A DNA stretch of 55,059 nucleotides from Gemmatimonadota bacterium (GTDB taxonomy: Bacteria; Latescibacterota; UBA2968; UBA8231). Position numbers and translations under genes: made by a program. Positions 32,846-42,006 of the stretch are shown in pieces (the first letter of the stretch is position 1; every line of letters begins with the position of its first letter). The stretch covers positions 1 to 55,059 of the forward strand of contig JABHDC010000265.1 in assembly GCA_018673255.1 (NCBI GenBank), given 5' to 3'. The notes below the pieces were generated by a model, which was not told the DNA's origin, searched no databases, and worked only from the letters and a program-made list of their open reading frames with translations.

Positions 32846-34924
32846 TCACTCTTCCACGATCACACAACGGAAGCCGCCATTGTGGGCGATGTGGCTGTCG
32901 CGATAGGCAGAGGGCATGGTCTTCTCCTGCGCTGTCCAGCTGCCGCCACGATTGACCGGGTTCCAGGCCTTCTCGGGAAAGGGCTCGGAGAAGAAGGGGA
33001 AGTTGAACCAGTGTTCAAATTCGCCGCCGCCGGGATAGGGATAGAAGATCGATGTCGTCCATTCCTTCACATTGCCAGCCAGATCGTGGATGCCTTCGGG
33101 CGTGACGCCGGCGGGGAAGCTGCCCACCGGCAGGGTGCCACCATAGTGGAAGTCAAAGTTGGCATGTGAGGGCGTGGGTGGTTCCTCACCCCAGGGATAG
33201 GTGCGGCCTTCGGCGCCGCGTGCAGCACGTTCCCACATGGCCTCGGTAGGTAGTGTCTTGCCGATGCTCTGCGCATAGGCCAGGGCATCGGGTTGCCACA
33301 GGAAGACGATGGGGTAGTCCTCACGTCCGGGCAGCACCCGATACTGGCCGGGGCCATCCTGGATCAGGCCGCACAGTTCTGCATTCTGCATGCGTTCATA
33401 GTAGTGTTCGTCATGGCCGCCGCTTCTGAGGAAGGCGGCGTATTCGGCAATGGTGACCTCATAGCGATCCATCCGGAAGTCGGGCACCTCGACCTCGTGT
33501 GCCGGGCTGTGGTAGGGGTCGGTCGGATCGGGGCCGAGGGTGATTGTGGCCGCCGGCAGAAACACCATGCTCGTATCGCGGGATGTTGGTGCTGGTGGGT
33601 CATTCAGGAGAGGGAAGGCGGCTTCCAGTTCGTCGTCCAGCACGGTGCCGGCCATCATGTCGGAGAATACACCCTTGGCCCACATCTCCGGAATGTGCAG
33701 ATCCCCATTGAGCGTGGCCGCCCAGACCCAGTCTTCCACGGGCGAATAGGGCAACAGGTAGGGGAACAGCTGCGTGTAGACGTGCATGAATTGCACACGG
33801 CTGAAGTTGAAACGCCACATGTCACCACGTTTCGGCGGTACACTCATCTGTGGATTCCGGCCGGTCATGTCGCCGTAGGGAATCATGACCTCTACGGTCC
33901 AGCCATCGTCGATGTCGTGGTGGTAGTTGAGGGTGCCCTGCACCTGCACGGCATGTCGCATGTTCGGGGCATCGTAGGTGCCATCGGCCAGGGCGTTGCG
34001 ATGGTTATCGACTTCGTGCCACATGTCGAACATCTGGTTCAACGGTGTCATCTCGTACTCGAAGTAGTTCACCGCATCCGCCGTGGGATCGATGAAGATC
34101 TCGAAGTCATTGTCCCAATAGGAGATCGTGTCGCGTTTGGTGATGTGCCCCCAGACATTTTCCTCCTGTAACTGCGCGGCGAAGTAGATCGCTTCGTCGT
34201 CGTAGGTAATCTTGGCGCGGGTCATCTTCCAGGGCGGTGGGCAGTAAGGGGACTGGGCGTCTTCGAAGGCTTCAGTCCACGCCGCATCCTGCCAGGCCTT
34301 TTCGGTGATGTGGCCATCGATGGTGATGGGGCCGGAGCGTCGGTAGATGACATACTGGCGCGGCTTGTAGCGTTCGAAGGTGTTGTTCAGTGAGAGGGGT
34401 GGATTCAGGTAGACAGGGGCGGGGGAATCATCGGGGAACTTGCGATCCCGTCCCCAGAGGAAGATCTGACCGAGGCTGTCGTCGTGTACCGGTTCGGTGA
34501 CCCAGAGGCTGGTCGAGGCGGTCTGCCAGCGTTGTTCGTGGTCGTTGACCTGGATCACGGCCTCGGCGGGTGGGTAGTGCTTGAGCACCTGGCGGGCGGT
34601 GCGCAATACGTCCTTGGTCCCCCGGATGTCGATGCGGACACCGTAGAGGATCGAGTTACGGTAGGTGTAGGTGATATGTTCGGCCCTTGAGCCGAAGACG
34701 TCGTAGTCCTCGTCGACACGCCGCATGAGGCCGTGAATGAAGGTGCCCTTCATCTCCCAGGGGATATCACTGGATCGCGTGCACCACGGAACGTCGCGAA
34801 AGCCCTCGTCTGACAAACGGAGTTCGGGTTCGAATCGGATCCAGCCCGGGCCATTGGAGCCGGCGTCAGCGGCAGTGGTGGAGGCAATGATCAGGAGAAG
34901 GAGTGTCTGGACGGTGTGTCGCAT
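32846..34924 (-). CDS. Exported CBM9-like plus FGE/sulfatase-modifying-factor-like protein
   Basis: The start MRHTVQTLLLLIIASTTAADA is a signal peptide; upstream in-frame sequence is antisense to the mandelate-racemase gene. The 692-residue product has a CBM9-like module ('GPITIDGHITEKAWQDAAW', 'KITYDDEAIYFAAQLQEE', 'YWDNDFEIFIDPTAD') in the middle and a C-terminal formylglycine-generating-enzyme fold: 'FRMDRYEVTIAEYAAFL', 'KTLPTEAMWERAARGAEG', 'YPWGEE', 'DLAGNVKEWT', 'NRGGSW', 'GGFRCV'. The redox Cys that follow RGGSW in catalytic FGE are absent (RGGSWTAQEK), so it is more likely a binding or structural FGE-like domain. It is divergent from the mandelate-racemase gene. Confidence 0.8.
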   Translation of the reverse strand: MRHTVQTLLLLIIASTTAADAGSNGPGWIRFEPELRLSDEGFRDVPWCTRSSDIPWEMKGTFIHGLMRRVDEDYDVFGSRAEHITYTYRNSILYGVRIDIRGTKDVLRTARQVLKHYPPAEAVIQVNDHEQRWQTASTSLWVTEPVHDDSLGQIFLWGRDRKFPDDSPAPVYLNPPLSLNNTFERYKPRQYVIYRRSGPITIDGHITEKAWQDAAWTEAFEDAQSPYCPPPWKMTRAKITYDDEAIYFAAQLQEENVWGHITKRDTISYWDNDFEIFIDPTADAVNYFEYEMTPLNQMFDMWHEVDNHRNALADGTYDAPNMRHAVQVQGTLNYHHDIDDGWTVEVMIPYGDMTGRNPQMSVPPKRGDMWRFNFSRVQFMHVYTQLFPYLLPYSPVEDWVWAATLNGDLHIPEMWAKGVFSDMMAGTVLDDELEAAFPLLNDPPAPTSRDTSMVFLPAATITLGPDPTDPYHSPAHEVEVPDFRMDRYEVTIAEYAAFLRSGGHDEHYYERMQNAELCGLIQDGPGQYRVLPGREDYPIVFLWQPDALAYAQSIGKTLPTEAMWERAARGAEGRTYPWGEEPPTPSHANFDFHYGGTLPVGSFPAGVTPEGIHDLAGNVKEWTTSIFYPYPGGGEFEHWFNFPFFSEPFPEKAWNPVNRGGSWTAQEKTMPSAYRDSHIAHNGGFRCVIVEE

Positions 34925-35071
34925 GGTGAGATCTCGAGTTGGGGTATTGAGACGGTACGGCAATGCAATGGATTCGGGCAGCTGTTGGCAAGTCCTGCCG
35001 CCGGGTTGGGCTTTGGGGCCTGTTTCCCGTTTCATATACGCATCGAACACACGACCGACCTTCCGGAGCAA

Positions 35072-36235
35072 ATGGACATGAAGATCACCGACGTCGAGGT
35101 CATTGCCTTCCGCGTACCGCGCCTGCCCTTCCGCCAGGGCGAAATCGGCCCCGAGATCCAGATCACTCAGACGATCACGGTGATCCACACCGATGAGGGT
35201 GCGAAGGGGTACTACCTGGGTGGCGCCGGTCACGGCGACCAGGATGGGCTGACGCCGCAGGATCAGGCGGCCCTGACCGGCGGCCTCAAGGCGAAGATCC
35301 TGGGACAGGATCCCTTTGACCGGGAGAAGATCTGGCACTGGATGTGGGTGGCCAATACGCCAGAGAATCTGCTGAGTGTCATCGACATGGCCCTGTGGGA
35401 TCTACAGGCGCGCGCCTTCGATCTGCCCTTGCACAAGCTGCTGGGCGGCTGTCGGGACAAAGTGAAGGCCTATGCCAGCACATATCCCAACATGGGTTCG
35501 CCCCAGGTCTATGCGGATCACGCTGCCGCCTGCAAGAAACGCGGCTACCTGCACTACAAGATCCACCCCTACTACTTCTGGGATCCGGCCACCGAACAGG
35601 CCGACCCCGGCCGCCCCTCTCACATCGACTGGGATATCGAGTGCTGCAAGGCGGTGCGCGCCGCCGTTGGTGACGACATGGTGCTCAGTTTCGATCCATG
35701 GGGGACGTATCGCACCTATGAAGAGGCGCTGAAGGTCGGTCGCGAACTGGAGAAGCTCGACTTCTACTGGTATGAACACCCGATGAACGAATACCGCGTC
35801 AGCGCCTATGAGAAACTCACGGCGGCTCTCGAGATTCCCATTCTCTCACCTGAGATCGCTGCCGGCTCGATCTACACCCGCGCCGATTGGATCCACCGAG
35901 GCGCTTCTGACATGACCCGCATCGACGTACTGCGCGGGGGGGTGACGGGTGTGAGCAAGATGGCGGCGATCTGCGAGGCTTTCGGTGTGAAATGCGAGGT
36001 GCACATGAGCGGCCACGCCAACCTGCAGATGCTGGGGGCGACGAGCGAAGATGTGTGCGAATACTACGAGCGTGGCCTGCTGGCACCCGGTGTCGATGAG
36101 GAAACACCACTGCCTTATCTGGAGGCTGTGTGTGATCCCCTCGACGATGAGGGGTACGTGACGGTGCCCACCGCGCCGGGGTTGGGTTATCGGTTGATCT
36201 GGGACTACATCGAGGAGAACCGGATCAGGGATTGA
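35072..36235 (+). CDS. Mandelate racemase/muconate-lactonizing-enzyme family dehydratase
   Basis: 387 residues from MDMKITDVEVIAF after GGAG. The enolase-superfamily barrel is clear: 'SVIDMALWDLQARAF', 'YLHYKIHPYYF' (general-base Lys region), the metal ligands in LSFDPWGTY (Asp), FYWYEHPMNE (Glu) and ILSPEIAAG (Glu), and a His in EVHMSGHANLQ. The family dehydrates sugar acids such as galactonate or glucarate. Nearby DapA-like and Gfo/Idh/MocA genes fit a sugar-acid catabolic set. Confidence 0.88.
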   Translation: MDMKITDVEVIAFRVPRLPFRQGEIGPEIQITQTITVIHTDEGAKGYYLGGAGHGDQDGLTPQDQAALTGGLKAKILGQDPFDREKIWHWMWVANTPENLLSVIDMALWDLQARAFDLPLHKLLGGCRDKVKAYASTYPNMGSPQVYADHAAACKKRGYLHYKIHPYYFWDPATEQADPGRPSHIDWDIECCKAVRAAVGDDMVLSFDPWGTYRTYEEALKVGRELEKLDFYWYEHPMNEYRVSAYEKLTAALEIPILSPEIAAGSIYTRADWIHRGASDMTRIDVLRGGVTGVSKMAAICEAFGVKCEVHMSGHANLQMLGATSEDVCEYYERGLLAPGVDEETPLPYLEAVCDPLDDEGYVTVPTAPGLGYRLIWDYIEENRIRD

Positions 36236-36362
36236 GGGCACCTGGCGTGGGGTGCATGGCAGTGACGCTATGGCCGGGCGAGAGGCCGTCACCAGAACTG
36301 CCCACTGGTGGTGTGGGTTGGTGACATTCCGGTGAACGCAGTCGGCGCATTTGGCCGGCGGC

Positions 36363-36424
36363 CCAGTGGCGGAGGCCACTGGCATCGCGATTGCGATGGG
36401 CAGGCCAATATGGTTGCCCATCGC
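36363..36424. repeat. Two adjacent perfect hairpins
   Basis: CCAGTGGC/GCCACTGG (36363-36382, 4-base loop) and GCGATGGGCA/TGCCCATCGC (36393-36424, 12-base loop) lie between the dehydratase gene and the small coiled-coil gene. No T tracts follow, so they may be a REP-like element or an mRNA processing/stability structure. Confidence 0.55.
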
Positions 36425-36462
36425 AGACCGCTGCGCTACACTACGCCAGGAGCAGGTACTAC

Positions 36463-36732
36463 ATGGCTGAAGCTGCCGACAATCCACCGCCCGCTGAAGA
36501 GAGCCACGACGAGATGCGCTGGGGAATACACTATCTGCGCCAGGATCTGCAGGAACACCGGGCCAGTACTGCCCGAGCGTTCGCTCGCATCGAGGACCGC
36601 CTCGATCGGCATGATGGCAAGTTCGATGAGCTCCATCGTATCATCCGCGAGCAGGGCGACCGGCTGACGCAACGCATGATGATGCTCTTCGGCCTGAGCA
36701 CGACCATCATTCTGGCAGCGATCAAGTTGTAG
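36463..36732 (+). CDS. Small coiled-coil protein with C-terminal membrane anchor
   Basis: 89 residues from MAEAADNPPP, behind GGAG. 'IHYLRQDLQEHRASTARAF' and 'RIEDRLDRHDGKFDELHRI' form a heptad-like amphipathic helix, followed by a hydrophobic tail (MMMLFGLSTTIILAAIKL) that should anchor it in the membrane with the coil in the cytoplasm. The form is common in small phage or cell-envelope proteins; no family can be named. Confidence 0.6.
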   Translation: MAEAADNPPPAEESHDEMRWGIHYLRQDLQEHRASTARAFARIEDRLDRHDGKFDELHRIIREQGDRLTQRMMMLFGLSTTIILAAIKL

Positions 36733-36772
36733 AGGCTGAGAGCTACCCAGCGATAACACGACCTGAAAGAGC

Positions 36773-36806
36773 AAGGGCCGACATCCAGCACCGATGGCGG
36801 CCTTTT
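36773..36806 (+). terminator. Intrinsic terminator after the coiled-coil gene
   Basis: GGCCG-a-CATC and GATG-g-CGGCC pair around CAGCACC, with AAG before and TTTT after. It lies 40 bases after the upstream stop and 21 bases before the DapA-like start, just in front of that gene's GAGGAGGGG site. Confidence 0.7.
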
Positions 36807-36827
36807 CCATTGGTGAGGAGGGGACAG

Positions 36828-37727
36828 ATGATGGGAAGTCACGAGCCATTCCGCGGCATTTTTCCGGTTGTGATCACGCCGATCGGCGATGACGGTGAGG
36901 TGATTGAGGCTGATCTGGAACGCCAGGTCGAATTCTGCGTCGAGGCGGGGGCCCATGGCCTGGTCTATCCCGTGCTGGGCTCCGAATTCCAGTTTCTCAC
37001 CGACACCGAACGGCGTCGCGGCATGGAGATCGCCGTGAAGACCGTCAACCGTCGCATCCCTGTCGTGGGCGGTGTCGCTGCTCCGAGTCGTCAGGTGGCC
37101 GTGGAATGTGCCAAAACTGCCGCCGGTACCGGTGTGGATGCTGTCATCGCGCTGCCACCCTACATCAGTTCCGGTACACGCGATGAGAATCGTGCCTACT
37201 ACGAGGCCGTTGCTGCTGCCGCAGGCAGGCCCATGTTCATCCAGCACACGACGGCCGGCATGGACGCCAGCTTCATGCAGGACCTGCTGCGCAATGTAGA
37301 GCACATCCGTTATCTGAAAGAGGAAATGCCGCCCAGCGCGCACCAGATCAGTGCCGTGCTGGCCGGGATCGGTGATGACTGTGACGGGGTCTTCGGTGGT
37401 GGTCACGGTCGCTGGATGTTGTCGGAGCTGCACCGCGGGGCGCACGGCTTCATGCCGGCGACGGAGGCCGTCGATGTGCATGTGCAGGTCTGGGATGCCT
37501 GGCAGCGTGGAGACGAGGCCGAAGCGCGCCGCATCTATCGATCGTTACTGCCGCTGATCAATCTGATCCTGCTGATGGGGTTGCCCGTGTGCAAAACCTT
37601 GTTGATGCGTCGAGGCATCATCACCAGCGCCGCCATGCGTACACCGGGTACGGGCAAACTCGATGCCGGCGACGAGCGTGAATTGGACATGATTCTCGAG
37701 GATCTGCGGCCTCTGTTCCGCGTGTAG
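36828..37727 (+). CDS. Dihydrodipicolinate-synthase-family aldolase
   Basis: 299 residues from MMGSHEPF behind GAGGAGGGG. The DapA/NAL barrel is evident: 'RGIFPVVITPIGDDGEV', 'GLVYPVLGSEFQFLTDTERR', 'PVVGGVAAPSRQ', 'ALPPYIS', and the Schiff-base Lys in HIRYLKEEMPPS. The Tyr that serves as proton relay (Y-N-x-P in DapA) is replaced in FIQHTTAGMD, so lysine biosynthesis is unlikely; it is probably a sugar-acid aldolase or dehydratase acting with the neighbouring dehydratase. The 253-bp gap after it shows no gene. Confidence 0.82.
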   Translation: MMGSHEPFRGIFPVVITPIGDDGEVIEADLERQVEFCVEAGAHGLVYPVLGSEFQFLTDTERRRGMEIAVKTVNRRIPVVGGVAAPSRQVAVECAKTAAGTGVDAVIALPPYISSGTRDENRAYYEAVAAAAGRPMFIQHTTAGMDASFMQDLLRNVEHIRYLKEEMPPSAHQISAVLAGIGDDCDGVFGGGHGRWMLSELHRGAHGFMPATEAVDVHVQVWDAWQRGDEAEARRIYRSLLPLINLILLMGLPVCKTLLMRRGIITSAAMRTPGTGKLDAGDERELDMILEDLRPLFRV

Positions 37728-37980
37728 GTGCCGGGTTGCTCGGAGACCGACCTGCAACGGGATCGGACCTGGCCCCCGGGAGGAGCGGCGTGCCGAGGCC
37801 GTCCGGATTTTCCTTGCCCACAGGGCACACCCCGTCCTATCATCCCCCGCAGAGCTTCGCTGGGGAAGCCGCCACGTCCGCGGGAAGGCCTCGGGTCACC
37901 CCAGCTGTGCACCACCTACATCGTCACCTCTTTCTTGCCCGAACCCAGCGGACACCGGGCGCTTAGTGGAAGAGGAGACT

Positions 37981-39315
37981 ATGCCTACCGACGCCCAGGA
38001 ATCCACCCTCAATCATCATCGACATCAGGCCCGGCAGTTGCTCAAGGCACTGCAGGATGGCCAGCAGGATGCGGCTGTACGGATCGCTGCCCATCTGCCG
38101 CGGCTGTCGCAGGCATCACCCGAGCAGGTGCTGGCCGCAGACGTCGGTCTGCAGGAGGCCCAGCACGTGGTCGCCAGGGAAAGTGGCTACGTGAAGTGGG
38201 ACCATCTGGCAGCCGCCTCGGAAGGAAACTTCAGTGATCTGCGCTATCTGAGTGATGCCGATCTGCGTGCATTGCTCAAGGAGGTCGGGCCGCAGGACAT
38301 GGCGCTGGCGTTGATGGGGCTGGCCATGGGGCCAGCCTCGCGAGAGCATCAGGTGATCTTCGGGCTCCTGCGGCAGATGCCGGAGGAGGTGCGACAGGAT
38401 CAGCGACGCAGGGCGGCGGATATCGCGCCTGATGACCCGGCAATCGAAGACGCCCAGCGGCGCATTGCGCTGCAAGCCCGCATGCTGGCTGAGCAGGGCG
38501 TCATTCGTCATCCCGAACCCGGCAAGCCGCCACCATCGGCAATCACGCCGATTCCTGCAGCGATCGCGTCGCTGAACACCCGGCCAGAGCTTCTCAGTCT
38601 CGATCAGATCGTCCAGGGCTTGAGGCGTCTGGCGGAAATGGGTGGTCAGAATCGGCTGGAGGCCGCCCTGCCACCGGAGGCGCAAGGAATCCTCTGGGAC
38701 GGGCTGCGCCTCGCCGTGGATGGCGTCGAGACCCCCCTGATCACTGATATCATCGAATGCCACGTGAGGACCGCTCTACGGCAGCTCGACATCCGTATGA
38801 GCATGATCGTTGAAGCCATGGCGAGCATCTGTTCCGGCGACAATCCGATGATCGTCACACGCAAGCTGACGCCAATCTACACGACCGCTTCCCACGTCGA
38901 CTACCGCGAACCCGAAGGCACGGTCGAACTGGCCCTGCAACGTCTCGGTGCAGGGCCGGCGTCATCGATGGAACTGGATGCCTTGACGGAGTTCCTCACC
39001 GACATATCGTGGATCGTACGACGGCAGGCGGCGATTCGCACCGATGGCTTGCGGCGGCTGGCGGAAGTGGCCGAAGCCGTGGACGATGAGTTCCTTGCTC
39101 TGGCGCTGCATCGCCTGTCGGTCGTGGGCGACCATGAGGGTGAGGCACTGCGGCTGGAGATCCACCGTTTGCTGGAGGATCTCGAACCTCAGATGCCGCA
39201 GCACCACGCGTGTGTGGAACAGAAATACCGACTGATCGTGGCTGGCGTCCTGGCGCTGGCTGACAACGCGTCCGTCCAGGAGCTGGACGAGGCGCTGCAA
39301 CCACTACTCAACTGA
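37981..39315 (+). CDS. Protein with ankyrin-leader-type N-terminus and FliG-C-like domain
   Basis: 444 residues from MPTDAQES, after GAGGAG. The N-terminus ('NHHRHQARQLLKALQDGQ', 'LQEAQHVVARESGYVKWDHL') is the same helical module that opens the APH-like kinase at 26622. Residues about 80-165 ('FSDLRYLSDADLRALLKEV', 'DMALALMGLA', 'EEVRQDQRRRAADIAPDDP', 'IEDAQRRIALQARML') resemble the FliG C-terminal armadillo-like domain. The long C-terminal helical part is unassigned. No flagellar genes are near, so it is a non-flagellar use of the fold. It is followed after 14 bases by the class IV aminotransferase gene. Confidence 0.55.
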   Translation: MPTDAQESTLNHHRHQARQLLKALQDGQQDAAVRIAAHLPRLSQASPEQVLAADVGLQEAQHVVARESGYVKWDHLAAASEGNFSDLRYLSDADLRALLKEVGPQDMALALMGLAMGPASREHQVIFGLLRQMPEEVRQDQRRRAADIAPDDPAIEDAQRRIALQARMLAEQGVIRHPEPGKPPPSAITPIPAAIASLNTRPELLSLDQIVQGLRRLAEMGGQNRLEAALPPEAQGILWDGLRLAVDGVETPLITDIIECHVRTALRQLDIRMSMIVEAMASICSGDNPMIVTRKLTPIYTTASHVDYREPEGTVELALQRLGAGPASSMELDALTEFLTDISWIVRRQAAIRTDGLRRLAEVAEAVDDEFLALALHRLSVVGDHEGEALRLEIHRLLEDLEPQMPQHHACVEQKYRLIVAGVLALADNASVQELDEALQPLLN

Positions 39316-39329
39316 CACGGAGGGGTCCG

Positions 39330-40256
39330 ATGCCGGACGAACCCATGGTCTATCTGCGCGGCGAGTTTGTACCGGCATCGGCCGCTCACATCGCCATCTT
39401 TGACGCCGCCGTTGTGCTGGGCGCGACGGTGACGGACCTCATTCGCACGTTCGATGGAAAGCCCTTCCGGTTGGCTGATCATCTGGCGCGTTTCCAGCGG
39501 TCCTGCAAATACGCGCGCATCGATCCACCTGACGATATGGCGGCCATGACGGCAGCGTGCGAGCACCTGATCGAGCACAACCTGGCACTGGAGCCGGCTG
39601 GCACGGAGTTGGCCGTGGTACTGTTCATCTCGCCGGGAGAGCTGTCTGTCTACGCCGGTGCTGCCGGCGGTGGGGCGAATCAGGTACCTACGTTCTGTAT
39701 CCACACCTTCCCGCTGCCGTTCCATCTGTGGAGCCACTACTACGATGGCGGTGGGCACGTGGTGACGCCGTCGGTCCGACAGATACCCTCAGTCTGTGTG
39801 GATCCGAAGATCAAGTGTCGATCTCGGATGCACTGGTGGCTGGCTGATGGCGAGACGCATCAGGTTGACCCGCTGGCCGTCTCGCTCTGCCTCGATCTCA
39901 ATGGCAATGTCACCGAGACGAGTGGATCGAACTTCCTGATCGTGCGCGACGGGACGGTCGTGAGTCCATCGTCGAATCACATCTTGCCGGGGATCAGTAT
40001 CCAGACCGTGCGAGAGTTGTGTGCTGATCTGGGAATCGACTTTGCCGAGCGTGACCTACAGGTGTACGACGTGATCAATGCCGACGAGGCAATGCTGGCC
40101 AGCACGCCCTACTGTCTGGCGCCGATCACGAAGATCAACGGTGTGTCGATTGGGAATGGGCGGCGTGGCCCCGTGTTCGAACGGCTCATGGCCGCCTGGA
40201 GTCAACGAGTCGGTCTGGATGTGTTAGCTCAGTTGACCGGCTCGGAGCAGAATTAG
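39330..40256 (+). CDS. Class IV PLP-dependent aminotransferase (branched-chain/D-amino-acid type)
   Basis: 308 residues. 'MVYLRGEFVPASAAHIAIFDAA' is the usual N-terminus. The PLP Lys is in VDPKIKCRSRMHWW, and 'GNVTETSGSNFLIVRDGTVV' with 'ILPGISIQTVRELCADLGI' are class IV signatures, including the Glu that contacts the PLP ring nitrogen. Members are branched-chain aminotransferase, D-alanine transaminase or ADC lyase; the class cannot be fixed. ACGGAGGGG lies 5 bases before the start and the gene is only 14 bases from the FliG-like gene. Confidence 0.85.
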   Translation: MPDEPMVYLRGEFVPASAAHIAIFDAAVVLGATVTDLIRTFDGKPFRLADHLARFQRSCKYARIDPPDDMAAMTAACEHLIEHNLALEPAGTELAVVLFISPGELSVYAGAAGGGANQVPTFCIHTFPLPFHLWSHYYDGGGHVVTPSVRQIPSVCVDPKIKCRSRMHWWLADGETHQVDPLAVSLCLDLNGNVTETSGSNFLIVRDGTVVSPSSNHILPGISIQTVRELCADLGIDFAERDLQVYDVINADEAMLASTPYCLAPITKINGVSIGNGRRGPVFERLMAAWSQRVGLDVLAQLTGSEQN

Positions 40257-40348
40257 GCGGCGGCCTTGCTTGACAGGAGACGCGGTCATGGCAACCCTAC
40301 GATCACGTCCACATTGGTGAGTGCTTACCTGCTTGAGATGAGGTTTCA

Positions 40349-41344
40349 ATGCAACGGGTTGGGGTAATCGGACTGGGGCCCATCGGCAACCGTCACGCCC
40401 GGATCTACTCAGAGAGAGATGATGCCGAACTGGTCGCGGTCTGTGATATCGATCGTGAACGTGCCGATGCGGCGGCGGCAGCCTATGGCGTGGCCGCTTA
40501 CTACAGTGTCCCGGCCATGCTCGAGACAGCCGACCTGACGATGGCGAGTGTCGCCACAGGCGGCGAGGAATACGGTTCGGATCATCACGAACCGACGATA
40601 CAATCTCTTGAAGCCGGTCTGGCTGTGCTGTGCGAGAAGCCGATCAGCAATGAGATCGGCCCGGCCCAGGAGATGGTGGACGTGGCGCGCGAGAACGCCC
40701 TCTGCTTCGGTGTCGATCTGAACCATCGCTTCACACCGGCAGCATTGCTGGCCAAACGCTGGGTCGATGAAGGGCGCATCGGCACGCAGTTGTTCATGAA
40801 CATGGCCATGTGGATCCAGAATCCGCGCGAGTCCTCCGAATGGTTTCAGATCAAGGCCCTGCATCCGCACACGGTCGATATCATGCGCTACTACGGCGGA
40901 GAGATTGAGACAGTCCACTGCAACGCACTCAAAGCGCCGGGTCGATCGATCTACTCGACGGCGCAGTTTAACATGCGTTTCGCCTCAGGGTGTCTCGGTC
41001 ACCTGACCGGCAGCTACGATATCGAACGCGGGCACCCGATGGAGCGGTGTGAACTGGCAGGAACCAAAGGGCGCTTCGTTCTCGATGACATGTTCCGTGA
41101 GCTGACGTTGTATCCGGCCGGTCAGATGGAGAAGACGGTCTTCAGCAATCCGATCTTTGGCGGCATGAGAGACTTTGAAGACACCTTCCGCAATCGGCTG
41201 GGGCGTTTTGTGGAGCAGATGAACGAGGGGGTAGCACCGGATGAGGTCGACGGTTCGGGCGAAGATGGGCTGAAGGCCCAGAAGGTGCTGGCGGCGGCAA
41301 TCGAATCAGTGAAGACCGGCGACGTCGTGCAGGTCCAGGCCTGA
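40349..41344 (+). CDS. Gfo/Idh/MocA-family oxidoreductase
   Basis: 331 residues. The Rossmann N-terminus is 'VGVIGLGPIGNRHARIYSE', with Asp in VAVCDID suggesting NAD preference. 'GLAVLCEKPIS' is the E-K-P signature whose Lys is catalytic; 'LHPHTVDIMRYYGGEIE' carries the H-x2-D-x2-R-like segment. The family oxidises sugars, inositol or sugar derivatives. It is separated by 40 bases from the molybdopterin-enzyme gene. Confidence 0.9.
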   Translation: MQRVGVIGLGPIGNRHARIYSERDDAELVAVCDIDRERADAAAAAYGVAAYYSVPAMLETADLTMASVATGGEEYGSDHHEPTIQSLEAGLAVLCEKPISNEIGPAQEMVDVARENALCFGVDLNHRFTPAALLAKRWVDEGRIGTQLFMNMAMWIQNPRESSEWFQIKALHPHTVDIMRYYGGEIETVHCNALKAPGRSIYSTAQFNMRFASGCLGHLTGSYDIERGHPMERCELAGTKGRFVLDDMFRELTLYPAGQMEKTVFSNPIFGGMRDFEDTFRNRLGRFVEQMNEGVAPDEVDGSGEDGLKAQKVLAAAIESVKTGDVVQVQA

Positions 41345-41384
41345 GGCAGCCGGGGCCGATCACACGTCAGAGGGAGACCAGAGC

Positions 41385-41987
41385 TTGGTGCAGCGCGAAA
41401 ACACGATCGATCGGATGGTTGCCGCACGACGCGAGCGCGTTCCTCCCGGCCAGAAGCTGACGGAGAAGTTTCCCGTCCTCGATCTGGGCGTGAAGCCGAA
41501 ATTCCATGAGGCGCACTGGCGCTTCACCGTGGAAGGGGAGATCGCGCATCCGATCGATCTGGGATGGGAGGCCTTCACCGGGCTGCACGAGAGGACGCAA
41601 CAGACATCAGACTTCCACTGCGTCACCACCTGGTCGAAACTGGATGTGGCCTGGGGCGGTATCCGTTTCGCCGAACTGGCGCAGATCGTGCAGCCGACCC
41701 CGGCAGCACGTTTTGTCATCATGCACTGTGGTGACGGCTACACGACGAATCTGGCCCTCGACGACCTACTCGCCGAGGATGTACTTCTCGCCTATGAACT
41801 GGATGGCGCGCCACTGCCTCTGGAGCACGGGGGACCGGTGCGGATGGTCGTGCCGAAGCTGTATGCGTGGAAGTCGGCCAAGTTCCTTCGGCGTCTGGTG
41901 TTCCAGGCCGAGGACGAGCCGGGCTATTGGGAAGAGCGGGGGTACCATCACCGCGGCGACCCGTGGCAGGAAGAGCGGTACAGCTAG
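41385..41987 (+). CDS. Sulfite-oxidase-type molybdopterin-binding protein
   Basis: 200 residues from TTG (a GTG follows at once) after AGGGAG. 'FTVEGEIAHPIDLGWEAF', the molybdenum-ligand Cys in DFHCVTTWSKLDVAWGG, 'FVIMHCGDGYTTNLALDDLL', 'HGGPVRMVVPKLYAWKSAKF' and a 'YWEERGYH' tail are those of small SuoX/YedY-like domains. It lacks a Tat signal, so it seems cytoplasmic. The electron partner and substrate are unknown. Confidence 0.88.
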   Translation: MVQRENTIDRMVAARRERVPPGQKLTEKFPVLDLGVKPKFHEAHWRFTVEGEIAHPIDLGWEAFTGLHERTQQTSDFHCVTTWSKLDVAWGGIRFAELAQIVQPTPAARFVIMHCGDGYTTNLALDDLLAEDVLLAYELDGAPLPLEHGGPVRMVVPKLYAWKSAKFLRRLVFQAEDEPGYWEERGYHHRGDPWQEERYS

Positions 41988-42006
41988 CTGAAGCAGTGCC
42001 TACGGA

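Noticed and set aside
37728..37980. Promoter TTGCCC-18-TATCAT before the FliG-like gene
   Set aside because: The -35 match is weak and the position is far from the start; not strong enough to annotate.
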